Below are positions 62,701 through 64,000 of a stretch of 64,000 nucleotides of DNA, piece by piece. Each line of letters begins with the position of its first letter. Position 1 is the stretch's first letter. Both the position numbers and the translations under genes were made by a program. The DNA is taken from contig OY783205.1 of NCBI GenBank assembly GCA_963678705.1, positions 3,100,001-3,164,000 of the forward strand, in the 5' to 3' direction. Under the pieces are notes generated by a model. That model had not been told where the DNA came from. It worked only from the letters and a program-made list of their open reading frames with translations, and searched no databases. This stretch comes from Panorpa germanica. Lineage: Eukaryota; Arthropoda; Insecta; Mecoptera; Panorpidae.

Positions 62701-64000
62701 TGCCTAACATGTTATATCAAGTCAATGTGCCTTAGCGTTGACAACAGAGCTATCCATTCGATATCATTACCTCACATTAACACAACGTTTTGTTTTTCAT
62801 TTCTATCAACAAATTACGCGAGTAGCTAGTAAGTAATCCAAAAAATTAATTTACTGTGGTTTAACTATATTATTCTTAATGTTAATTTCCTTTTTTATGG
62901 ACTGATGCCTAACATGTGACAGCAGAGCTATCCATTCGATATCATTACCTCACATTAACACAACGTTTTGTTTTTCATTTCTATCAACAAATTACGCGAG
63001 TAGCTAGTAAGTAATCCAAAAAATTAATTTACTGTGGTTTAACTTTTTATTCTTACTGTTAATTTCTTTTTTTATGGACTGATGCCTAACATGTTATATC
63101 AAGTCAATATCACCTGGCGTTGACAACAGAGCTATCCATTCGATATCATTACCTCACATTAACACAACGCTTTGTTTTTCATTCCATTCAACAAATTACG
63201 CGAGTAGCCGGTAAGTAATCAAAAAAATCAATTTACTGTCGTTTTACTTTAATACTCGTACGGTGAATTTCATTTTTTATTAACTGATGGCTAACATGTT
63301 ATATCAAGTCAATATCACCTGGCGTTGACAACAGAGCTATCCATTCGATATCATTACCTCACATTAACACAACGCTTTGTTTTCCAATTTACTCAACAAA
63401 TTACGCGAGTAGAACGTGAGTAAACCAAAAAATCAATTTACTGTCCTTTTACTTTAATACTCGTACGGTGAATTTCATTTTTTATTAACTGATGGCTAAC
63501 ATGTTATATTAAGTCAATATCACCTGGCGTTGACAACAGAGCTATCCATTCGATATCATTACCTCACATTAACACAACGCTTTGTTTTCCATTTTACTCA
63601 ACAAATTACGCGAGTAGAACGTGAGTAAACCAAAAAATCAATTTACTGTCCTTTTACTTTAATACTCGTACGGTGAATTTCCTTTTTTATTAACTGATGC
63701 CTAACATGTTATATCAAGTCAATGTCCCCTGGAGTTGACAGCAGAGCTATCCATTCGATATCATTACCTCACATTAACACAACGCTTTGTTTTTCATTCC
63801 ATTCAACAAATTACGCGAGTAGAGGGTAAGTAAACCAAAAAATCAATTTACTGTCGTTTTACTTTCATACTCGTATGGTAAATTTCCATTTTTATGAACT
63901 GATGCTTAACATGTTATATCAAGTCAAATTGCCCTTGCGTTGACAGCAGAGCTCCATTCGATATCATGACCTCACATTAACACAACGCATTACTTTTCAT
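11714..64000 (+). CDS. putative secreted microexon protein gene (more than 35 exons, 3' end outside window)
   Basis: Unrecognised gene inferred from splice sites. Exon 1 (79 nt) encodes a signal peptide and ends in phase 1. Inferred exons: 27236-27256, 28069-28104, 28189-28212, 32980-33015, 33112-33135, 33884-33919, 34804-34821, 35378-35386. Then 3-nt exons from 36146 to 48398, 48480-48488, 48804-48818, 49127-49144, 51178-51186, 55115-55123, and the 3-nt exon array at 62204-63825. All internal lengths are multiples of 3. Phase 0 meets TAA in 28189 and 33112; phase 2 meets TGA in 28069, 32980 and 49127; phase 1 is open throughout. The mature part is rich in Ser, Thr and Glu, with KKRREG at exon 34804. 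The architecture recalls schistosome micro-exon genes and aphid bicycle genes, which also encode secreted proteins, but no sequence similarity is claimed. The 3-nt exons are the unusual part. Function is unknown; a salivary or other secreted protein is a guess from the signal peptide. Confidence 0.75.
11793..13260. other. first intron, 5' part, no gene seen
   Basis: AT-rich intron with an open frame at 12053-12256 that is only a T-rich, hydrophobic translation with no family resemblance. I found no microexon with acceptor and donor signals. A stretch near 12740-12950 may be old repeat sequence but cannot be assigned. Confidence 0.35.
13550..15945 (+). mobile_element. Ty3/gypsy LTR retrotransposon pol remnant
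   Basis: Ordered but broken pol domains in several frames. Protease: the VDSGADISVIPP motif is encoded near 13635. Reverse transcriptase: 14009-14356 with KKDGSWRPCGDCRALNN, and 14482-14880 with FSYLDDILIASD (the YLDD active-site box) and FLGMINFYRQFLP. RNase H: 14877-15260 with ALIMDGSDTCVGGAL and FTIYTDHKPFAF. Integrase zinc-binding segment: 15294-15671 with HPGIKAKV and CIVCQRVEV. A piece of the integrase core follows to about 15930 (TDRGSQ). Frameshifts and stops separate the pieces, and no LTR pair was recognised. It is an old copy in intron 1 of the microexon gene. Confidence 0.85.
16262..16930 (+). pseudogene. mariner transposase remnant
   Basis: Reads, with several stops and an internal deletion, the N-terminal region of a mariner transposase: LEMLKVTYGESTLCQK, KLFTEGREDVNDDARPGRPS and ENVEEVKKIVKENRRITI. 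A later segment keeps the C-terminal part: RFETIEEIQTESLRELKSIP and WKKRWHKCIVSEGDYFEGD. The catalytic core between is missing. The 3' end near 16900-16930 carries the mariner-like tail with TTGAACAGACCTCGTA. Confidence 0.8.
16931..18696. other. first intron, no gene seen
   Basis: AT-rich, with long T runs near 17860-17910. The open frames on both strands are short and resemble nothing I know. No exon with paired splice signals was found. Confidence 0.35.
18768..21267 (+). repeat. tandem/nested repeat block splitting the 5' LTR
   Basis: Contains repeat units that start TTTACCCCCGTCGCAA and end in a microsatellite-like tail of CATATAAACATATAAGAATA followed by ACATTATAATATA. Units are roughly 18768-19540, 19541-20309, a truncated 20310-20389, and 20390-21267. 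The units are very similar to each other along their length. A variable short tandem tail is typical of RTE-type LINEs or the SINEs they mobilise; which of these cannot be decided here. Open frames on the minus strand are shadows of the repeat. Confidence 0.7.
21858..23786 (+). CDS. BEL/Pao gag with internally deleted pol, single 642-codon frame
   Basis: The likely gag start is Met91 at 22128 (MEGLKRLRTARTTAKSSV), since the first 90 codons look like leader. Residues about 190-370 are the DUF1759-type gag domain of BEL/Pao elements: LPAVEIPIFDGKDITRFKPF, LVDEALSIIINLPL, and LEELPTMAEFISFLERRAIA. Downstream, DSFSVALQRFNVLEKRFRRN and YKSSVAPSSKVLTIPQLEI match separate parts of a BEL pol. The reverse transcriptase catalytic region between them and the integrase are absent. 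The C-terminus ends in a long hydrophobic segment (LLELLLMIVVPVMLMILYAT), unusual for this family. The frame nevertheless stays open, so this is a non-autonomous derivative, not a randomly decayed copy. Confidence 0.8.
   Translation: MGNATLDLDGFTDGLITTHLYFKKNYSLRKRIHGCWKRVKYFFTHEGTKLLLLSTSTNLLKTSYVAGLTWISFVIHVSSIIQVRIYHLSKMEGLKRLRTARTTAKSSVSRMDNYVSDPRALDSATVEVLQVKKEKMMTTFQSYELTQYSILEIDDQDEEDIEEVEEKYFNILAKLNASINRLKEVNRPDLVPLKLPAVEIPIFDGKDITRFKPFYELFQAVVHNNTSLSDVQRLFYLRKYLVDEALSIIINLPLVNSSYKEAVDLLLARYENKARLIFYHINILLDIPNMQKGTAVAIRAFLCQVKQQLQALKNLDEPVDKWDMILISVLSRKLDIVTNRTFHMERNLEELPTMAEFISFLERRAIALEYSLDYKNMSHDNNNKEKFIDPRKLHNQNKYSHNNIVCNLAICEYTNLENVMEQSWTTEKVPEESDKFSEDYLKAEHNFQNSVALKNNLTVDLPLLSLVNKIELGDSFSVALQRFNVLEKRFRRNPSLLEVYKTLLNRSTSIMTLGLKHNIIFINSKIKTNLICYKSSVAPSSKVLTIPQLEIISAVLLARIKQATNKISDLNTILPSEGEDTNCNAYNIEVKQTPVLLELLLMIVVPVMLMILYATLLVTVSVIFRIVINLFYIIFTKLCRLP
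24840..25410 (+). pseudogene. possible non-LTR retrotransposon ORF1 remnant
   Basis: Two frames (24852-25208 and 25223-25408) together read RQTYRPTRTGITYAQPVIQE and then VVEQIMIGLMEQMSTLLNLL. This Pro-rich, Gln-rich run followed by a short helical tail is common at the C-terminus of Jockey/I-type ORF1 proteins. No zinc knuckle survives. The assignment rests on composition and layout only. Confidence 0.35.
25411..27235. other. end of first intron, no gene seen
   Basis: No recognisable family on either strand. The minus-strand frames at 25559-26327 are T/A-rich translations without motifs. Towards 27180-27235 the sequence becomes pyrimidine-rich, leading into the acceptor of exon 2. Confidence 0.35.
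27236..27256 (+). CDS. microexon gene exon 2 (21 nt)
   Basis: Acceptor ACCAACCTATCAG after a long T-rich tract; donor GTAAGT at 27257. Content CCGACGCACGGCATCTTAACC. In phase 1 with the G left by exon 1 it reads A-D-A-R-H-L-N and leaves C. The length is a multiple of 3, and the following donor matches the other exons. Confidence 0.7.
27371..27435. repeat. two adjacent perfect palindromes
   Basis: First palindrome 27371-27407: arms ATCAGCTTATTATATTTA and its exact complement around one central base. Second 27409-27435: arms TTAAAGGTTATAT and exact complement around one base. One base separates them. They sit in the intron between exons 2 and 3 and could form two tight hairpins in the transcript or a cruciform in DNA. 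Confidence 0.85.
28069..28104 (+). CDS. microexon gene exon 3 (36 nt)
   Basis: Acceptor TTTCCATGCAG with a strong pyrimidine tract; donor GTAAGT at 28105. Phase 1 reading after the C of exon 2: H-R-S-S-Y-E-H-N-S-S-S-K, with an N-S-S glycosylation sequon. Phase 2 would hit TGA. It is paralogous to the exon at 32980-33015 (RSSYEHNSSSK against RSTYEDSSSES). Confidence 0.85.
28189..28212 (+). CDS. microexon gene exon 4 (24 nt)
   Basis: Acceptor CCTTCCTCTTAG; donor GTAAGT at 28213. Phase 1 reading: Q-L-S-V-E-R-S-A, leaving G. Phase 0 would hit TAA. The intron separating it from exon 3 is only 84 nt. It is paralogous to 33112-33135, with the same acceptor sequence and similar downstream intron. 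Confidence 0.85.
28620..30490 (-). mobile_element. LINE with RNase H (I/R1-like group), 5'-truncated
   Basis: Minus-strand frame 29287-30483 contains the RT catalytic box SWISYVDDLVFLSQ, thumb and connection region (YLGFPFSTNKSEKS, LYKSLVRPHLEYGAEVLI), and an RNase H domain starting YTKLYTDGSKEADGVGAAVV with AELCAIDLAVDQI and LILSDSLSVIQSL. A stop at 29287 is followed in the next stretch by LIWIPSHKGIKGNEKVDQMA, the RNase H end, then a Cys-rich tail (CECGEEE). The endonuclease and ORF1 are missing. The copy lies between the duplicated exon pairs of the microexon gene, in opposite orientation. Confidence 0.85.
30697..31687. mobile_element. hAT-type non-autonomous element
   Basis: Terminal inverted repeats CACTGGCGTAGCTAGGTA and CAGTGCCGTAGCTAGGTA (right end, complement). 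Each end is followed inwards by a GCACCGGGGCCC block. Flanked by a perfect 8-bp target duplication CTTGCAGT at 30689-30696 and 31688-31695, the hAT hallmark. About 991 bp, no transposase. A related fragment is seen near 56430-56560. Confidence 0.9.
31696..32979. other. intron, no gene seen
   Basis: Mixed AT-rich sequence between the hAT element and the second exon pair. No open frame with family resemblance. The last 100 bp match the intron upstream of 28069 (CAAATTTAGTTTATTT, TTTCCATGCAG), marking the edge of the exon-pair duplication. Confidence 0.4.
32980..33015 (+). CDS. microexon gene exon 5 (36 nt)
   Basis: Acceptor ACTTCCCATGCAG; donor GTAAGT at 33016. Phase 1 reading: D-R-S-T-Y-E-D-S-S-S-E-S, leaving G. 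Phase 2 would hit TGA. Paralogue of exon 3; several of the differences change the amino acid, for example H to D and K to S. Confidence 0.85.
33112..33135 (+). CDS. microexon gene exon 6 (24 nt)
   Basis: Acceptor CCTTCCTCTTAG; donor GTAAGT at 33136. Phase 1 reading: E-L-S-G-E-S-R-I, leaving G. Phase 0 would hit TAA, as in exon 4. Paralogue of exon 4 (QLSVERSA), and the downstream introns also match over about 100 bp. Confidence 0.85.
33884..33919 (+). CDS. microexon gene exon 7 (36 nt)
   Basis: Acceptor CCTTTCTATCAG; donor GTAAGT at 33920. Phase 1 reading: V-S-T-T-T-P-N-P-S-L-L-S, leaving A. It is a Ser/Thr/Pro-rich, mucin-like piece and shares its 36-nt length with exons 3 and 5. An alternative AG inside the exon exists but gives a length that is not a multiple of 3. 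Confidence 0.75.
34804..34821 (+). CDS. microexon gene exon 8 (18 nt)
   Basis: Acceptor TCTTAATTTGCAG; donor GTAAGT at 34822. Phase 1 reading: K-K-R-R-E-G, leaving G. The cluster of four basic residues could be a proprotein-convertase-type cleavage site in a secreted protein; this is inference. Confidence 0.75.
35378..35386 (+). CDS. microexon gene exon 9 (9 nt)
   Basis: Acceptor TTTTTTCTTTTACAG, a strong pyrimidine tract; donor GTAAGT at 35387. AAACTTTGT reads E-T-L in phase 1, leaving T. From here on inferred exons are mostly 3 nt. The next exon starts AC, making TAC; a direct join to the AAA exon after it would create TAA. Confidence 0.7.
35387..36145. other. intron, no other gene seen
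   Basis: No repeat or family resemblance. The minus-strand frame at 35908-36090 has Cys residues but no recognisable domain. The stretch ends in the acceptor of the first 3-nt exon. Confidence 0.35.
36146..36496 (+). CDS. two 3-nt exons: ACG (36146-36148) and AAA (36494-36496)
   Basis: First: AATGATTGCAG, ACG, GTAAGA. Second: CTGTCAACTAACAG, AAA, GTAAGT. In phase 1 each exon gives the last two bases of one codon and the first base of the next: TAC (Tyr) and GAA (Glu), leaving A. Singly each could be chance; they gain weight as part of a run of about twenty. Confidence 0.6.
37514..38226 (+). CDS. 3-nt exons GCA (37514-37516), AGG (37698-37700), AAA (38224-38226)
   Basis: Contexts: ACATGCAG-GCA-GTAAGT, TATTCAG-AGG-GTAAGT and CTCTCTCTCTTTTGTTTATCAG-AAA-GTAAGT. 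The last has a very strong pyrimidine tract. A further possible CAG exon at 37613-37615 has a weak donor GTAGAT. Phase 1 codons: AGC, then AAG or GAG depending on the weak exon, then GAA. None is a stop either way. Confidence 0.6.
38343..39212. repeat. possible hAT-like element
   Basis: Left end CAGTGGCGGATCATGCA, right end GAGCCGGCACTG, resembling hAT terminal repeats. No target duplication is visible, so the pairing of these ends is uncertain. It encloses two candidate 3-nt exons, CTT at 38706-38708 (TTGACAG, GTAAGT) and GGT at 38912-38914 (GCACTCAG, GTGAGT). Confidence 0.35.
39309..39347 (+). CDS. 39-nt exon, or 3-nt exon GCG using a nearer acceptor
   Basis: Donor GTGAGT at 39348. Two acceptors keep phase: TTTTGCAG before 39309 gives 39 nt, and TTTAAAG before 39345 gives GCG. 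The 39-nt version is open only in phase 1 (F-I-Q-V-K-N-V-Q-I-F-K-G); phases 0 and 2 both contain TAA. This agrees with the phase set by exon 1. The farther acceptor has the better pyrimidine tract. Confidence 0.55.
39540..39957 (+). CDS. 3-nt exons CAT (39540-39542), CAT (39806-39808), GGG (39955-39957)
   Basis: Contexts: GCTGAGTAG-CAT-GTAAGT, TTTCCTATTCAG-CAT-GTGAGT and TTCACGAACAG-GGG-GTGAGA. Phase 1 codons GCA, TCA, TGG. Introns here are short (about 260 and 145 nt). The two CAT exons leave T, yet the exons that follow begin CA and GG, avoiding stops. Confidence 0.6.
40862..41110 (+). CDS. 3-nt exons ATC (40862-40864), CCG (40951-40953), TGT (41108-41110)
   Basis: Contexts: AATTAATAAAG-ATC-GTAAGT (weak acceptor tract), TTCTTAATCAG-CCG-GTAAAT (weaker donor) and TTTTTGCTTCTTCCTGTAAAG-TGT-GTAAGT (strong tract). 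Phase 1 codons GAT, CCC, GTG with all three used. TGT is the best supported; the other two are tentative. Confidence 0.45.
41360..43310 (+). mobile_element. Jockey-like LINE remnant: ORF1 and endonuclease
   Basis: ORF1 part 41657-42461 ends in CCHC zinc knuckles: CQRFGHTRNLC and CVHCETDHSTDSC, preceded by a region with TPHVWHRETKEP. The endonuclease part 42458-42763 contains RFVVGGDWNAKHLHWGSR, the APE-type catalytic GDWNAKH motif. After 42764 only broken frames remain and no RT is visible. This is a decayed copy within an intron of the microexon gene. The AG-N-GT pattern near 43310 inside it is not counted as an exon. Confidence 0.8.
44040..45188 (+). CDS. 3-nt exons GCA (44040-44042), AGG (44659-44661), ATG (45186-45188)
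   Basis: Contexts: ACATTTTTAATTTACAG-GCA-GTAAGT, GTTGCAACAG-AGG-GTAAGT and CCACTACTTCTTCAATGCACAG-ATG-GTGAGA. Phase 1 codons TGC, AAG, GAT. The introns are unique sequence, unlike the array at 62 kb, so these exons are not products of one recent tandem repeat. Confidence 0.6.
46279..46369 (+). CDS. 3-nt exons CCG (46279-46281) and CGA (46367-46369)
   Basis: Contexts: ATTCATTTCAAAG-CCG-GTAAGT and TTATGTTTTGCAG-CGA-GTAAGA, separated by an 85-nt intron. Phase 1 codons GCC and GCG (Ala, Ala). The intron size matches the 84-nt intron between exons 3 and 4. Confidence 0.6.
46522..47672. mobile_element. hAT-like MITE with CGGAGTCGG repeats
   Basis: Left end CAGGGCTGCGGAGTCGG, right end complement CAGAACTGTGGAGTCGG. 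Flanks TTAATAAT and ATAATAAT form a 7-of-8 target duplication, as for hAT elements. Subterminal regions repeat GACTCGGACTCC motifs. About 1150 bp, AT-rich inside, no coding frame. Confidence 0.8.
48040..48340. repeat. cluster of TAGCAT/ATGCTA motifs
   Basis: About ten copies of TAGCAT, ATGCTA or close variants occur within 300 bp on both strands, several inside GCATGCTATTT, and ending with GTGCTAGCTACTAGCATGCG. This is far denser than in neighbouring sequence. It lies directly upstream of the 3-nt exon at 48396. The nature is unknown: an internal transposon repeat or a factor-binding cluster. Confidence 0.5.
48396..48488 (+). CDS. 3-nt exon TGG (48396-48398) and 9-nt exon (48480-48488)
   Basis: Contexts: AATTGTTGTTCAG-TGG-GTAAGA, then TTCTTACATTTTACAG before CCGCCTTAT and GTAAGT. 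Phase 1 reading: M, then A-A-L, leaving T. The intron between them is 81 nt. Here the gene returns from one-codon exons to longer microexons. Confidence 0.65.
48804..48818 (+). CDS. microexon, 15 nt
   Basis: Acceptor AATAATGTACACAG; donor GTAAGT at 48819. Phase 1 reading Y-N-P-V-G, leaving G. Upstream intron (GCGTTACTAT, AATGTACACAG) is clearly related to the introns before 51178 and 55115, whose exons are 9 nt, so these three are paralogous exons that differ in length. Confidence 0.75.
49127..49144 (+). CDS. microexon, 18 nt
   Basis: Acceptor AAAATGTGTATAG; donor GTAAGT at 49145, followed by TAACAT as at 48819 (TAACAC). Phase 1 reading D-S-E-E-T-N, leaving G. A nearer AG (before 49131) would give 14 nt and break phase. 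Phase 2 contains TGA. Confidence 0.65.
49410..51555. repeat. local segmental duplications around the 9-nt exons
   Basis: Blocks near 49410-49510 and 51275-51360 match (GAGAGAGATAGCAATCTTAT, TTATATGGTATATACG). Blocks at about 49540-49690, 49850-49960 and 51385-51510 match (TCAGAAACGTCAGAATAAAA, TTGTTACAATTTTACAT). The repeats show the gene grew here by unequal duplication. The frame at 50790-50975 is not recognised. Confidence 0.7.
51178..51186 (+). CDS. microexon, 9 nt (copy A)
   Basis: Acceptor GCGAATGTACACAG; donor GTAGGT at 51187. GCGACCCAG reads G-D-P in phase 1, leaving G. The surrounding 150 bp are nearly repeated at 54996-55150. The exon itself differs in three of nine bases, more than its flanks do. 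Confidence 0.7.
51556..54875 (-). mobile_element. DNA element with about 760-bp terminal inverted repeats
   Basis: Left repeat 51556-52318 and right repeat 54120-54875 are near-identical inverted copies. The outer tip is TTAGACCAGGGTAGA and the inner edge is AATTAAACATAAATATC. Between them lies one broken gene on the minus strand. Such long repeats around a single FEN/PIN-like gene do not match a superfamily I can name. The target duplication is unclear; flanks AAT/AAT are the best candidate. It sits between the two copies of a duplicated microexon block. Confidence 0.85.
52583..54082 (-). pseudogene. FEN/PIN-like plus cysteine-rich protein of the long-TIR element
   Basis: Reads on the minus strand from Met at 54082. 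The first 322 codons show VVDGGFLLHKVIW, SCIVFDGYPE, a DADIIKTSIEIAKD block, VVRQHIDLLVLLNQL and LHCFSGCDTTSGFAEKGKKT. This motif order belongs to a family of uncharacterised animal transposon proteins with a FEN1/Asteroid-like PIN fold. A TAA at 53114-53116 interrupts. The same frame then continues for about 180 codons with LPPTEDAAEQHCYRAYYQLQ, TDWGWKQHQHG and a CXC-type cluster (CCSCETGCNNLKCGC, CTNLCSNCDG), as expected for the C-terminus of the same protein. So it is one gene with an in-frame stop. The usual DTD of the acidic core reads HID here, suggesting loss of activity. Confidence 0.75.
55115..55123 (+). CDS. microexon, 9 nt (copy B)
   Basis: Acceptor GCGAATGTACACAG; donor GTAGGT at 55124. 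GCGTCACAG reads G-V-T in phase 1, leaving G. About 150 bp around it (54996-55150) repeat the block at 51060-51215, including the downstream TCAACAACAAATTGTT. Confidence 0.7.
55151..56164. other. intron with possible old repeat, no gene seen
   Basis: A GC-richer patch at 55180-55300 (GTCGCGGGAAAACCGACGCC, GGCCAGATACCGGGCC) looks like transposon sequence but is unassigned. The rest is AT-rich without exons or coding frames. Confidence 0.35.
56165..56382. repeat. short MITE, 218 bp
   Basis: Terminal inverted repeats of about 29 bp: TATAGTTGAAATTACGAGAT on the left and its imperfect complement on the right, both continuing into a GGCGGC block. No coding content. Confidence 0.75.
56646..57326. 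mobile_element. PIF/Harbinger-like MITE
   Basis: Inverted ends GGCCTGTCTCAGTATGGGAC, matching over about 32 bp in complement at the right (GTCCCATACTGAGACAGGCC). Flanked by 3-bp TTA on both sides (56643-56645 and 57327-57329), the target duplication typical of PIF/Harbinger. About 681 bp; the small frames inside are shadows. Confidence 0.85.
57612..58177 (+). pseudogene. hAT transposase fragment (ZBED/FAM200-like)
   Basis: Left end CAGCAGTTCTCAAAGTGTTTGGG resembles hAT terminal repeats. Frame 57835-58098 (87 codons) reads GLKSDNLELFPNFKIMIEE, LKHLEILKSRFEKYFNENLD and WIQNPFKPSVDE. This is a segment of the hAT transposase type found in ZBED5/FAM200-like proteins. After the stop at 58096 a few more related residues follow (GLEIRFQE). 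The rest is cut by the MITE that starts at 58178. Confidence 0.75.
58178..60470 (+). repeat. MITE, GGGCTTGTGTCC family, split by a LINE
   Basis: Left end TTGTGTCCTATGTCTT near 58178, right end GGACACAAGCCC at 60470. Without the LINE at 58589-60260 it is about 609 bp, like the copy at 8099-8977 without its own insertion. Orientation is plus relative to the 4847 copy. Confidence 0.8.
58589..60260 (+). mobile_element. Jockey-like LINE, 5'-truncated, with target duplication
   Basis: Flanked by perfect 11-bp duplications ACTGACCTACT at 58578-58588 and 60261-60271, and ending in an A-rich AATAAAAAAA tail. Coding remnants: 58590-58862 (KKGDGSWMVNYKQKADLFAD, before the RT), then 59221-59919 with DVPQAFDKVWHQGLLYKL, AGVPQGSVLGPVLYLLYT, FADDTAIMV (the RT catalytic box) and AKYLGMTLDAKLKWKEHV. 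Stops and frameshifts occur near 58860, 59000-59060 and 59917. The frame resumes to TLKRTKPEDLTL-like residues ending near 60150. The 5' half including the endonuclease is missing by truncation. Confidence 0.88.
60471..62064. other. intron before the array, no gene seen
   Basis: AT-rich with a purine-rich G patch near 61215-61245. No recognised transposon protein or exon. ATGCAG before 61999 is followed by a weak donor and gives 11 nt, which breaks phase. The tandem array starts abruptly at about 62065. Confidence 0.35.
62065..64000 (+). repeat. tandem array of about 205-bp units, each with one 3-nt exon; continues past window
   Basis: Nine complete units plus the start of a tenth. Each has conserved blocks: GCTAACATGTTATATCAAGT, AGAGCTATCCATTCGATATC, ATTACCTCACATTAACACAA, and a T-rich tract ending AACAAATTACGCGAGTAG. 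A variable triplet and a donor GTAAGT or GTGAGT follow. Spacing between triplets is 205, 212, 205, 178, 204, 205, 205, 205 bp; the 178-bp unit lacks a short block. The array extends the microexon gene rather than being a separate satellite, because the splice signals and the 3-nt format match those at 36-48 kb. Confidence 0.9.
62204..63825 (+). CDS. nine array exons of 3 nt each
   Basis: Triplets between AG and GT(A/G)AGT: AAC 62204-62206, CTA 62409-62411, CCC 62621-62623, CTA 62826-62828, CTA 63004-63006, CCG 63208-63210, AAC 63413-63415, AAC 63618-63620, AGG 63823-63825. Joined in phase 1 after the G of the 55115 exon, the codons are GAA, CCT, ACC, CCT, ACT, ACC, GAA, CAA, CAG: Glu, Pro, Thr, Pro, Thr, Thr, Glu, Gln, Gln. 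Donor type follows the triplet: AAC units use GTGAGT, the others GTAAGT. Whether every unit is spliced in, or units are used alternatively, cannot be told from sequence. Confidence 0.65.

Noticed and set aside
62065..64000. CRISPR-like appearance of regular repeats with variable insert
   Set aside because: Units are 205 bp with only a 3-nt variable part, in eukaryotic DNA; splice signals explain the layout.

Overview
The window is AT-rich insect genomic DNA, probably from a sap-feeding hemipteran. The evidence is an insect-type spliced gene for protein O-mannosyltransferase 2 and a dense load of typical arthropod transposons (BEL/Pao, Ty3/gypsy, Jockey-like and RNase H-bearing LINEs, mariner, hAT, Harbinger-like MITEs, a Helitron). 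Species is not established.

Layout. 1-7.4 kb, minus strand: the 5' six coding exons of POMT2, with MITEs in its introns; its 3' part lies beyond the left edge. 7.4-11.5 kb: divergent intergenic region filled with nested MITEs and a 5'-truncated Helitron carrying a broken Pif1-like helicase. From 11.7 kb to beyond the right edge, plus strand: one apparent gene of more than 52 kb built almost wholly of microexons. Exon 1 encodes a signal peptide and ends in phase 1. It is followed by exons of 21, 36, 24, 36, 24, 36, 18 and 9 nt, then a long chain of 3-nt exons (AG-NNN-GTRAGN), then exons of 9, 15, 18, 9 and 9 nt, and finally a tandem array of about 205-bp units, each carrying one 3-nt exon (AAC, CTA, CCC, CTA, CTA, CCG, AAC, AAC, AGG). 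All inferred internal lengths are multiples of three. Phase 1 is the only phase open through all the longer exons. No junction codon in the chain is a stop. This is the most remarkable content of the window and has the look of an undescribed secreted-protein system with one-codon exons.

The introns of this gene host the transposons: a Ty3/gypsy pol remnant (13.5-15.9 kb), a mariner remnant (16.3-16.9 kb), a complete but internally deleted BEL/Pao element with perfect TSDs (18.7-24.3 kb) whose 5' LTR is split by tandem repeats, an RNase H-containing LINE (28.6-30.5 kb, minus), hAT-like MITEs (30.7-31.7 and 46.5-47.7 kb), a Jockey-like ORF1/endonuclease remnant (41.4-43.3 kb), a 3.3-kb element with about 760-bp inverted repeats encoding a FEN/PIN-like and cysteine-rich protein (51.6-54.9 kb), and a MITE split by a Jockey-like LINE (58.2-60.5 kb).

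All exon calls are read from splice signals, phase and duplicated copies. No transcript evidence was available. The individual 3-nt exons should be treated as strong candidates as a set and weaker ones singly.
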